Under the pieces are notes generated by a model. That model made no database searches and was not told the DNA's origin. It worked only from the letters and a program-made list of their open reading frames with translations. A stretch of 64,000 nucleotides of DNA, taken from positions 541,574 to 605,573 of the forward strand of contig NZ_JAHKQF010000002.1 in assembly GCF_018860965.1 (NCBI RefSeq), in the 5' to 3' direction. A program made the position numbers and the translations under genes. The stretch's first letter is position 1, and every line of letters starts with the position of its first letter. Of the stretch, positions 51,587 to 60,344 are shown piece after piece. This DNA comes from Alteromonas sp. C1M14 (GTDB lineage Bacteria; Pseudomonadota; Gammaproteobacteria; Enterobacterales; Alteromonadaceae).

Positions 51587-54262
51587 CTAGAACTCGTATT
51601 GATAAGACAACTTAAGGGTTGTTCCTATGGTACGACTTCGCACAATGATGTCATTTTGTGTGACTTCTTGATCTTCACCAAGTATGTTTCTTAGACGAAC
51701 CTTAATGGTACTATTGAAATCAGGATAGTAAGAGTAAACGACATCTAATGAATGGAAGGGTTGCTCAAAAGCATCTTCACGGCCATTTATCCCTGATGCC
51801 AAAATACGCTCACCAAATACGTTGTAAACCACAGAGGCACTGTGCTCGCCATTGGCTGAATCATAGTTCAACTGCAAGTTAGCCACATACTGTGAATGCC
51901 CATTTAAGCGCTTAACGGTATTGGTCAAGTTTCCTGCATCAGCAGCTTCGATGGTAACCTCAGAATCACTTAACGTAATGTTTCCAGAGGTAAAGAAGCC
52001 ACTTGCTAACCAACCTAAGTCATATAACCATTCTGCTTCTAAACCGTACAATTCGGCCGAAGTTCCGTTGGTAAAGCTTGCGGTGTACGATGAATCACCT
52101 ACGCTCAATACGGTTTCAATTGGATTAGTGATGTCTTTGTAAAATAAGGACAGTGCTAGGTTATCCCCATTATCACCATACAATTCATAACGAATGTCAT
52201 AGTTCTTTAATTGACTTGATTGAAGAGTAATACTTCCGGTGGTACGGATATCAGTCAGCGGATCGAAATAGCCTACGGGCACAACTTCACGTAAATCAGG
52301 GCGTACAACCGTTTCACCATAACCAAAACGAAGTTGATAATCTTCACCGCCAATGTAAGTCAAACTAAGAGAGGTGTAGATATCGTCATCGTTGATGGTT
52401 CTATCGACAATGTCTTGTGCGTTGTAGAAAGTTTCAAGATCATCCGCGTCGAAAATCAAACTGGAAGATTCTAGCGCAACCTGTTTAAACGATTCATACC
52501 TTAAACCACCACTGATACGCCACGTATTGTCGTAGAAAATATCAAAAGCGCCATAACCTGCTTCAATTTTCTGTGCCGCCGTATAGTCATCCGCTTCAGG
52601 TGCTTCTGGTTCATTGAAGGTGATCAGTAAGTTATTGTCATCAATAAAACTATCGGTCAGGTAAGAGGCGGCATTAAGTAAATCGTCTTCACCATTGATA
52701 ACTTCAATAGAGGCGCCGTTATTGTTTACAAAGAAACTGGAGGTGGTGTAATACCGGGCTCGGTCCATAAAGTCCCAGCCCCCTTTCAGTTCTACCTCAA
52801 AACGACCCACGGTAAAGGGCAAAGTGACATTACCACCGTAGCTCTTCATGAAGTCATCCATTTGCACGAAGGTATATTCCGCTTGACCATTCCCGCCGTT
52901 GATATCCGAGCTTACGAAATTACCGTTGCCATCGTAATTATTGTTAAAGCTATAGGTGGCGTCTAAAGGGATATCCGTTTCTACTTGCGATTCGGTATAC
53001 TGCCAGTCAACGCCTATCCCCCAGTAGTCGAGGAATGTATGCTGGCCACTGAACTGGTCTACATCAAGGTTACGCTTTTCAAAGGTAAACTGCTGTTCAT
53101 ACTCAGCCGTGTTATCTTGAGCAATGGTCACGTTTTGCGACGGGTTTTGCGAGACTAAAATTTCAGACTCGTCTTCGTTATCTTGAATATAAATTTTACT
53201 GTAGCTAATGCTATGGGTTTTCCAGCGGTAGCCCGCCGTAAACATGCCATTGTATCGCTCATTTTGGTTGGTCACTTCAGAATCGACCAAGCTATCAAAA
53301 CAACTATTTATTACATCGCCAGCGTCATCTAACTGTTCAGAACAGTTGTCGATAAGATCTGCACTGATTACCGCATTACGACGGTCGGTATAAGTCCAAC
53401 GGTTGTCATAAGCTACAGAAGCAAGAAAGCCGAATGTGCCACCGAAATAATCGTCATCAAAACTATTCCCAATGTAAGCCTGCGCTGAATAGTTAGGATC
53501 TAACGATTCGTTAGAAAGGCTGATGTTTCGCGGCAGGCTTTGTAACAGGCTATTATTAATGGCAGTGGCTTGCTCTGCCGATGTACCAAGTTCGTTAGTC
53601 ACTAATGCATCACGTTCGATAATATTTCGCAGTGAGAAATCACCTTGGTAATGCACTATTGCATTGGATAATGCTTGGGGCTGACCGTCATCATTTCGGT
53701 TATAGGTATAGCCATCAGAATTATTGCTATCACCCTCAATGCCTAATTGAAACCCAGCAACAAATTGGCTGGGAATGGATTTGGTGCGGATATCTACATT
53801 ACCACCACCAAATGCCGCTGGCATATCAGGTGAATACGCTTTTTGGACCGCCAAACTTTCAATGACGTTAGATGGGAAAATATCTAACGGAATAACGTTG
53901 CGGGTTAAATCTGGACTTGGGATACTCGCGCCATTTAAGCGAGCACTTGAATATCGTTCACCTAACCCACGCACGTAGATAAACTTGCCGTCGACCAAGG
54001 TTAAACCAGTCACTCGACGTAAAGCGGAAGCCGCATCGCTATCGCCGGTTCGGGAAATTTGCTCGGCACCGAGAATATCCGCAACGAATGCCTGATTTTT
54101 GCGCTCTTCAATAACAGCTGCAGCTGTACCTTGCAGACGTGTCCCTGTGGCAACAACTTCTTCAATTACCTCGTCTTCCTGAGCTTGCACTAGCATAGAA
54201 CTAGAGAGCAAGCAGGTGCCGATGGCCATTGCAATTTTATTCGCTCTAAAAGGAGTCTTCAT
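51587..54262 (-). CDS. TonB-dependent receptor paired with a beta-helix lipoprotein
   Basis: 891 residues: signal peptide (1-27, SSSMLVQA), TonB-box-like EEVVATGTRL, plug (ADILGAEQISRTGDSDAASA, TLVDGKFIYVRGLGERYSSA, NGASIPSPDLTRNVIPLDIF) and a barrel ending SYQYEF. The substrate is not evident. The lipoprotein gene lies 68 bp upstream on the same strand, with a terminator-like hairpin in between. The pair looks like a receptor plus surface substrate-binding partner, a SusC/D-like logic without SusD homology. Confidence 0.9.
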   Translation of the reverse strand: MKTPFRANKIAMAIGTCLLSSSMLVQAQEDEVIEEVVATGTRLQGTAAAVIEERKNQAFVADILGAEQISRTGDSDAASALRRVTGLTLVDGKFIYVRGLGERYSSARLNGASIPSPDLTRNVIPLDIFPSNVIESLAVQKAYSPDMPAAFGGGNVDIRTKSIPSQFVAGFQLGIEGDSNNSDGYTYNRNDDGQPQALSNAIVHYQGDFSLRNIIERDALVTNELGTSAEQATAINNSLLQSLPRNISLSNESLDPNYSAQAYIGNSFDDDYFGGTFGFLASVAYDNRWTYTDRRNAVISADLIDNCSEQLDDAGDVINSCFDSLVDSEVTNQNERYNGMFTAGYRWKTHSISYSKIYIQDNEDESEILVSQNPSQNVTIAQDNTAEYEQQFTFEKRNLDVDQFSGQHTFLDYWGIGVDWQYTESQVETDIPLDATYSFNNNYDGNGNFVSSDINGGNGQAEYTFVQMDDFMKSYGGNVTLPFTVGRFEVELKGGWDFMDRARYYTTSSFFVNNNGASIEVINGEDDLLNAASYLTDSFIDDNNLLITFNEPEAPEADDYTAAQKIEAGYGAFDIFYDNTWRISGGLRYESFKQVALESSSLIFDADDLETFYNAQDIVDRTINDDDIYTSLSLTYIGGEDYQLRFGYGETVVRPDLREVVPVGYFDPLTDIRTTGSITLQSSQLKNYDIRYELYGDNGDNLALSLFYKDITNPIETVLSVGDSSYTASFTNGTSAELYGLEAEWLYDLGWLASGFFTSGNITLSDSEVTIEAADAGNLTNTVKRLNGHSQYVANLQLNYDSANGEHSASVVYNVFGERILASGINGREDAFEQPFHSLDVVYSYYPDFNSTIKVRLRNILGEDQEVTQNDIIVRSRTIGTTLKLSYQYEF

Positions 54263-54282
54263 CTTTCATACCCACACACTAA

Positions 54283-54309
54283 TGAATAAAAAGGCGCAAC
54301 TGGGCGCCT
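54283..54309 (-). terminator. Intercistronic terminator/attenuator
   Basis: Minus strand: AGGCGC stem with loop, then TTTTTATT, between the lipoprotein stop (54331) and the TonB-receptor start (54262). It would let more lipoprotein than receptor mRNA be made. Confidence 0.65.
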
Positions 54310-54330
54310 ATTTAATTCGATTCAAATTGG

Positions 54331-55920
54331 TTACTCGTCGTCTGCGTTGGCGAACGCATCGCTCACCCAGTTGTACCAATCTGAAGAAGTGTCTGTTGGT
54401 GAAACAGCACCGATAAAGTCTGTAGTCTCAAAGAAGTCCGCATCAATGGTTGTCATGTCTGTAGGAGTGATGGCCAATTCAGATGACGTAGAAAACCCAT
54501 TGTCTGCTAGCACGGTATCAGAACCGTTTCCGACAACACTTGTACCATCTTCAGTAAACCAGCCTTCAATGGTAACCGATCCGCTATCTGTAGAAACGGT
54601 TTCGTTACCCGTGGCGGCCAACTGAGCACAGGCTGCATAAGAAGTCTTCATGGCTGTGGTATTAGTAACAATGTTATCAGCAGCATCACTGGAATAATTG
54701 ATACACCAGGTTTGTGTCGCCGCTACTTTCTGAAGAATAGTGTTATACCAGGTGGCGGAAATTGCGTCGTCCAATTTAATACCAATTGAAGGATCGCTAT
54801 CACGAACAGAGATGTCATCCGTGGTGATCACCGTCACATTCGCAATCTGAGGAGCGGAAGCGGGTGCTTCAGCAGAGGTATCACCTTTTTCACCGTCAGA
54901 TTCAAACCCGCCGTTACCCATCGCAATCGTTTCACCACTAGAGTTCACAACCGTACCGTGTTTGATGAACAAGTACTGCGCATTTCCTTGCCAGCCTGCA
55001 TCAATATCAATAGAGTCATCTTGGGTATCGGTAACAACAATGTGCTTCAGGTTCACCGCACCACCGAATAACTCGATGCCGTCATCGTAACCTGCATAAA
55101 TATCGATATAATCAATATCAGTAGCAGAGCCAACGGCAAATAAACTTAAAGAGTTAAGGTCGTTACCGGTTTCCGCACCCGCTGGCAAACCGCCGGCATA
55201 GTGAATTTTTACAAACTTCAGCGTACCGCTGTCGTCGGTGTTATCAGAACCACCATAGTAAGTTACCGCACCTTCAGATTCTGCATTACAATTTTCGGCA
55301 GCTCGCTCTGCATCTGTACACTGGTCAGTAATACCAAACCCATCAATCATGATTCCGCCCCAATCTTGTGGAGAAGGACCTGCACCCACAGAGTCGAGGG
55401 CGTCAATTGTGTTTGCCGAGGTGAAAGTAATTGGCGCGTCGTAAGAACCTTCAGCTTCAATATTGGCACCACGGTTAATTTGAACTCGTGACGAGGAATT
55501 ATCAAAAACGATGGTTGTTCCAGCTTCCACAGTCAATGTCGGGCCATCGACTTCAATGGAACATCCCTGTGATGTATCACAGCTCTCACCCATAACCAGT
55601 GAGCTTTTGAAATAGTGTACGACTTCATTGGAAAGTGTAATGTCTTCAGTGATGGCATTCGAAGCACTGGCAAAACTAGTATCATAGGTGCAGATATCGT
55701 TACTGCTATCATACGCTCCTTGTAACGTATCACCGTCGCTTTCATAAGATGCACACAGGTTAGTATCGTCATCTGAGGAATCTGAGGAACCTGTTGTGTT
55801 TGTCGTTGTTGTCGTGCTGTTATCAATAGTAGTTGGTGTGACATTAATATCACCGCCACAACCCGCTAGCGATAAAGCTAAAGCGATGGTAGATACGTTG
55901 AATAAACCTTTAAGTGTCAT
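54331..55920 (-). CDS. Surface lipoprotein with right-handed beta-helix domain
   Basis: 529 residues: signal peptide with lipobox SLAGC (C21), a Thr/Asn/Ser-rich linker, then a beta-helix-like body (about 130-430) with turns such as GTTIVFDN, RGANIEAEGSYDAPITFTSA, DWGGIMIDGFG and YIDIYAGYDDGIELFGGAVN. Asp-rich loops (NTDDSGT, DDGIE, QDDSIDIDAGW) suggest Ca binding. GGAG lies 6 nt before the chosen ATG, and the signal peptide starts there. Partner of the downstream TonB receptor. Confidence 0.82.
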   Translation of the reverse strand: MTLKGLFNVSTIALALSLAGCGGDINVTPTTIDNSTTTTTNTTGSSDSSDDDTNLCASYESDGDTLQGAYDSSNDICTYDTSFASASNAITEDITLSNEVVHYFKSSLVMGESCDTSQGCSIEVDGPTLTVEAGTTIVFDNSSSRVQINRGANIEAEGSYDAPITFTSANTIDALDSVGAGPSPQDWGGIMIDGFGITDQCTDAERAAENCNAESEGAVTYYGGSDNTDDSGTLKFVKIHYAGGLPAGAETGNDLNSLSLFAVGSATDIDYIDIYAGYDDGIELFGGAVNLKHIVVTDTQDDSIDIDAGWQGNAQYLFIKHGTVVNSSGETIAMGNGGFESDGEKGDTSAEAPASAPQIANVTVITTDDISVRDSDPSIGIKLDDAISATWYNTILQKVAATQTWCINYSSDAADNIVTNTTAMKTSYAACAQLAATGNETVSTDSGSVTIEGWFTEDGTSVVGNGSDTVLADNGFSTSSELAITPTDMTTIDADFFETTDFIGAVSPTDTSSDWYNWVSDAFANADDE

Positions 55921-56215
55921 GTGCTTCTCCAATAGACTGTAGTCTGGAATCTTTATTTGAAAACGCGTGTAGGCTACCGCAGGCAAATGACACATTTGTT
56001 ACAGCTTTTCACTGTCACAAAACTTTAATATAAAAATCGTGAACCATTTCGAAGGATCATAAGAAAGGCTAAAAAATACTGTTTTAGCTAGACTTTTTGA
56101 GGTATCAACAAATTTATTGATTTACTTGAATGTGGCAAAGGATGGCCGCCACTCGGCGCAATGAGGGAAAATGGACTCCTTTTAAAACCTTTTTTCACAC
56201 AAAATAAGGTTTCAG

Positions 56216-56803
56216 TTATCTAAACTGCCCTAATTTCAAAAGCAGTTGTACTCTATCTTTCACCGCGAGCTTCTTAAATATCGACGCCATATGGTCTTTT
56301 ACCGTTCTAACCGTAATAGAAAGATTATTAGCTATAGTAAGGTTTGAGGCCCCGGTAAGCACTTCGTTGACAACCTGCTTCTCTCTGTCTGACAAAGGCA
56401 ACATGTGTTCCTCAACGCGGGAATATGCGGGATGTTGAGATAACAATGCGATTAACGAGCCTAACATCCCCCCAGGGATCCAAATTCCGCCTTGTTCTAC
56501 CGCACTAATCAAATCAATAATTTCATTTAGTGGAATATTGTCTGCGCAATATCCTCGTGCGCCAGCTTGCATGGCAAGCTGTAACTCTTCTAACGTAAGA
56601 TTTGCAGTCATCAGAATAACCACTTTTCCTGTAGCAACGCAGCGGTTGACCTGTTCCAGCCAGTGGTTTGAGCTCGTATGCACCCAGTAAAAAACGTCAT
56701 CATGACTATCAGTGGATTCATCCATATCATGGTAAACATGTGCGCCCATGGCTAATAGAGAACAATGATCTAGCGCTTGATTTGCTATCAACTTGTGTTC
56801 CAT
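56216..56803 (-). CDS. LuxR-type regulator with a pseudo-receiver
   Basis: 195 residues. The first 120 resemble a receiver (VVILMTANLTLEELQLAMQA, GARGYCADNIPLNEIIDLIS) but lack the acidic pocket, the phospho-Asp (the site reads VFYWVHTSS) and the Lys. The C-terminus is a full LuxR/NarL helix-turn-helix (LSDREKQVVNEVLTGASNLT, IANNLSITVRTVKDHMASIF). It starts two bases after the hlyD-like stop, so it is made with the secretion system; likely regulates adhesin or matrix genes in a phosphorylation-independent way. Confidence 0.85.
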   Translation of the reverse strand: MEHKLIANQALDHCSLLAMGAHVYHDMDESTDSHDDVFYWVHTSSNHWLEQVNRCVATGKVVILMTANLTLEELQLAMQAGARGYCADNIPLNEIIDLISAVEQGGIWIPGGMLGSLIALLSQHPAYSRVEEHMLPLSDREKQVVNEVLTGASNLTIANNLSITVRTVKDHMASIFKKLAVKDRVQLLLKLGQFR

Positions 56804-56805
56804 GG

Positions 56806-58149
56806 CTATCGCTCCTGAAATGCTGAAGACGTTACCCTGAGCAACGGCTTCAAAATAAACTGTAAAACGGTTCGTTTGCCAGTAATGACATCGACTTGTA
56901 CGGTCATTCCGGGAATGATATCTATGGTGGTGTCAGAAATGGCTTTAACCGTGTGAAGCCGAATAATATAGTAGGTGTTATCTTGTTCATCAGTGATTGT
57001 ATCTGCACTAATATGCTCAACTTGTGCCTCCATTCCCCCAAATATTGCGTAATCGTAGGCACTGAATTTTAAAATGGCTTTTTGGCCAATTCGAATAAAC
57101 GCAATGTCTTTCGGTGAAATTTTAGCTTCCACTATCAGTTGATCATCATAGGGAATAATCTCGGCTACTTGGCTACCGGGTGTCACCACGCCACCAATTG
57201 TATTCACCAGCAATCGCTGTACCGTCCCTTTCACCGGCGAGCGCAGTGCCGCTTGCTCAACCACATCGCTTAAACTAGCTTGCGACTCTTTTAACCCTGC
57301 CAGTTTCGCTAGGGATTCCGCCAGTTCCTGATTCCACTTACTTGTGAACCGCAAGCGACTTTCTTCTTTACTATTAATCTCTTCTTTTAATGCGGCCTTG
57401 GTGCTCGCTAACACGGCGAGTGTACGCTGTACAGAGCCAGATAATTCCACCACCTGTCTGTCGATACGTAGAATATCCATCTGAGAAACGGCACCAGAAC
57501 TTAACAGCGGCTTGGTCACATCAAGTTCTTGTCGAGTCAGCAATAGCGCCTCTTTATATTGCGCAAGTTCCGCAGAAGTACCCGCGACTTCCTGTTTGCG
57601 CTGTGCGATGCGATTGTCAAAGCCACGCATAACTTCTCTTAATTCATTTTTACTTGATTCATATAGCCGTTTTTCGTTTTCTACAATGGTAAATGCGTCG
57701 CTGGCAAGTTGGTCAGGAAACGTCAAAGGCAAATCTTGCAGTAACGCGGTTAAACGCTGTACTTTTGCTGCAACCGCGTTGTATTGGGTACTGTTTTCCT
57801 GCAAATTTGACAAAAACCGGGTGGGATCAATTTTCAGTAATACGTCACCTTCCTCTACCACTTGCCCTTCTTTCACTAAGATTGACTGAACAATACCACC
57901 ATCGAATGACTGTACAACCTGCAACTTGCTTGCAGGAATAACCTTTCCTTCCCCCCGCGCAACCTCATCGATAGGTGCAAAGTAAGCCCAAACGAGCAAC
58001 ATCAATAGGAAAAAAGCGGTGCAATATAACATCGCCTTTGCTTTTAACGGCTTCTGTTGAATGCGTGCCCACTCAGCCTCAAGCACCCAATCATGACCAG
58101 GCGGTGGTGCCATCCAATTTCTAAACAATCGTTGTAATTTGTTCGCCAT
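56806..58149 (-). CDS. HlyD-family type I secretion adaptor (LapC-like)
   Basis: 447 residues: cytoplasmic N-terminus, TM about 38-58, biotinyl-lipoyl half (GKVIPASKLQVVQSFDGGIV, GQVVEEGDVLLKIDPTRF), long coiled-coil hairpin, second half (AALRSPVKGTVQRLLVNTIG, GGVVTPGSQVAEIIP) and a C-terminal barrel domain. Connects the ABC exporter to the TolC-like pore. Three bases separate it from the ABC gene. Confidence 0.93.
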   Translation of the reverse strand: MANKLQRLFRNWMAPPPGHDWVLEAEWARIQQKPLKAKAMLYCTAFFLLMLLVWAYFAPIDEVARGEGKVIPASKLQVVQSFDGGIVQSILVKEGQVVEEGDVLLKIDPTRFLSNLQENSTQYNAVAAKVQRLTALLQDLPLTFPDQLASDAFTIVENEKRLYESSKNELREVMRGFDNRIAQRKQEVAGTSAELAQYKEALLLTRQELDVTKPLLSSGAVSQMDILRIDRQVVELSGSVQRTLAVLASTKAALKEEINSKEESRLRFTSKWNQELAESLAKLAGLKESQASLSDVVEQAALRSPVKGTVQRLLVNTIGGVVTPGSQVAEIIPYDDQLIVEAKISPKDIAFIRIGQKAILKFSAYDYAIFGGMEAQVEHISADTITDEQDNTYYIIRLHTVKAISDTTIDIIPGMTVQVDVITGKRTVLQFILKPLLRVTSSAFQER

Positions 58150-58152
58150 AAT

Positions 58153-60318
58153 CTACGCCCGCTGCTTAGTTGGTTCTTGCCGCGAAGCCAGTGAGGTTAA
58201 CTTTGCTAATATCTCATCTCTGGCGCCATCAGCGATACAGCACCCTTTATCAACAACGATAATGCGATCAACTAGCGATAAGAGTGCTTGTCGATGAGTG
58301 ACAAGGATCAGGGTTTTATGCGCTATTTTTCGCTTCATAAGTGCACAGACTTGCTTTTCTGTCGCCGAATCCATTGCTGCTGTTGGCTCATCGAGAAGAT
58401 AAAGAGAAGGATTTCGTACCATGGCCCGTGCCAACGCTACGGCTTGTCGTCTGCCGCCCGACAAATATTGTCCGTTTTCACCTATTTGCATATTCAGTCC
58501 GTCAGGATGATTATTAACAAAGTCGGTCATTCCACAAGCGTCCAAGGTTTCCCAGATAACGGCTTCATCCACATCATCATCAAATGCGGTAATGTTCTCT
58601 TTTAGCGTGCCAGATAATAAATTAAACTGCTGAGGCATATAGCCGATGGCTTTACGTAGAGCCATCGGCTCATATTGCTCGATATCAATACCATCTAGGG
58701 TAATCAACCCGCTATCCACACTATACCCTTTCATCAACAGAGTATTGATACTGGTTTTACCTGAACCATTTTTACCCAATATGGCAACATGCTCGCCAGC
58801 TTTGATTGTTAATGAGAGCTGCTTCACCGCTGGAATTCGTTGTTCTGGATAGGTAAAGGATACATGTTTAAATTCTATTTCATTATTTAGCGGTTGATGC
58901 GCAGTCCATTTTTTTTCTGGGTTAATATCTTGTTCTCGTATCATCAAATCGTCTAGGTTTTCTAATGCCGTTTTCGCTTGATGATATTGAGCCAGTAAAC
59001 TTGCAGCCATTGATAAGGGCCCCATGGCCCGACTTGATAACAAATAGGCAGCGATTAGCCCTCCTTGCGTAATTTGACCTTCAATAATTAAATACACGCC
59101 AATCAACATGATCACCACACCCACAGATTGCTGCACATATAACGCTAAATTGCTCACTGAAGTGGCCGCCAAACGTAGCTTTGCGTTGGTTTTTGCCAGG
59201 TAAATTGATTGCTTTTCCCATTCAAACTGCAGGTGATGTTGGACACCAGTGTATTTAACATCCTCAAACGCATTCATCGCTTCGGTAAGTAAACCGTGTT
59301 TCGTTGCGGTGATATCACTCATGGCGTTTGAAAGCCCTTCTAGGGTTTTCTGAACATATAATCCGTATAAAATAAGTAATGTGCCGCCAAGTACTATTGG
59401 AATAGCCAAATACATGTCAACAAAACAGATAATCGCTAAGAAAAGTAAGGCAAAAGGCAGGTCAACAACCGAGACTAATGTTACAGAGTTAAGAAACCCT
59501 TTAATGGCATCAAAAGATTGGACCCGATTAACGAAAGCACCAGATGATTTTGGGCGTTCTTTTAATTTAAACCCTAGCACTTGCTGAAGAATTGCTGACG
59601 ATAACGTCACATCGATACGACTGGCGGCCAATTCCACGAAAAAATGACGAAGCATTCTAAGAAAAAAGTCGGCCATCAGCGCAAGCAACACCCCGATCAC
59701 AAGCACCCAAAGGGTTTCAATCGCTGCATTTGGCACCACCCGGTCGTATACATTCATTACAAACAGGGGTAATGCGATGGATAAAAAACTAATAAATACT
59801 GACGCTAAAATTACGTCTTTATAAAGTGGTGAAACATCTTTTATGACGCCCCAAAACCAATTGGTTCTATCAATACGTGCGGAAATACTTTGTTTATGGT
59901 GTGTCCGATGGGCAGGTCGAACAAATATCACATATTGTGTAAAGTCCGATTCAAGTGTTGTTAACTCAATTTCTTCAACCGAATCACTGGAATCAGGAAA
60001 CACCACCTCAGCCATATGGGTGGCGGCATTATAGGCATGCAGAACACAGGCTTTTTCATTTTTTAAAATCAAAATAGCCGGCAGCAAAGCGGGATTAATT
60101 TGATTTAATTCACGCTTGGTGGTTTTCGATGTTAATCCCAATCGGGTGGCCGCCCTCCCGAGTGCGGAAGGTGAAAGCGTTCCACTTTTCATAGGCAAAC
60201 CTGCTAACACCGCATCCCGAGACATCGGTATTTTATGGTACTTACAAATCACGCCAAGGCAATCCATAAGTACACCGCCACTATGATGGCCAGTTTCATC
60301 CATAGGATGGTTGGACAT
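58153..60318 (-). CDS. Type I secretion ABC exporter (LapB-like)
   Basis: 721 residues: N-terminal C39-like domain without a working catalytic His (so non-cleaving, as in LapB/HlyB), six TM helices (about 160-440), and the ATPase (Walker A LGKNGSGKTS, signature LSGGR rather than LSGGQ, Walker B LYLLDEPTAAMDS). Exports large unprocessed adhesins. Middle gene of the secretion operon. Confidence 0.93.
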   Translation of the reverse strand: MSNHPMDETGHHSGGVLMDCLGVICKYHKIPMSRDAVLAGLPMKSGTLSPSALGRAATRLGLTSKTTKRELNQINPALLPAILILKNEKACVLHAYNAATHMAEVVFPDSSDSVEEIELTTLESDFTQYVIFVRPAHRTHHKQSISARIDRTNWFWGVIKDVSPLYKDVILASVFISFLSIALPLFVMNVYDRVVPNAAIETLWVLVIGVLLALMADFFLRMLRHFFVELAASRIDVTLSSAILQQVLGFKLKERPKSSGAFVNRVQSFDAIKGFLNSVTLVSVVDLPFALLFLAIICFVDMYLAIPIVLGGTLLILYGLYVQKTLEGLSNAMSDITATKHGLLTEAMNAFEDVKYTGVQHHLQFEWEKQSIYLAKTNAKLRLAATSVSNLALYVQQSVGVVIMLIGVYLIIEGQITQGGLIAAYLLSSRAMGPLSMAASLLAQYHQAKTALENLDDLMIREQDINPEKKWTAHQPLNNEIEFKHVSFTYPEQRIPAVKQLSLTIKAGEHVAILGKNGSGKTSINTLLMKGYSVDSGLITLDGIDIEQYEPMALRKAIGYMPQQFNLLSGTLKENITAFDDDVDEAVIWETLDACGMTDFVNNHPDGLNMQIGENGQYLSGGRRQAVALARAMVRNPSLYLLDEPTAAMDSATEKQVCALMKRKIAHKTLILVTHRQALLSLVDRIIVVDKGCCIADGARDEILAKLTSLASRQEPTKQRA

Positions 60319-60344
60319 AAAGTATGACCCTTATAGTAAAATGC

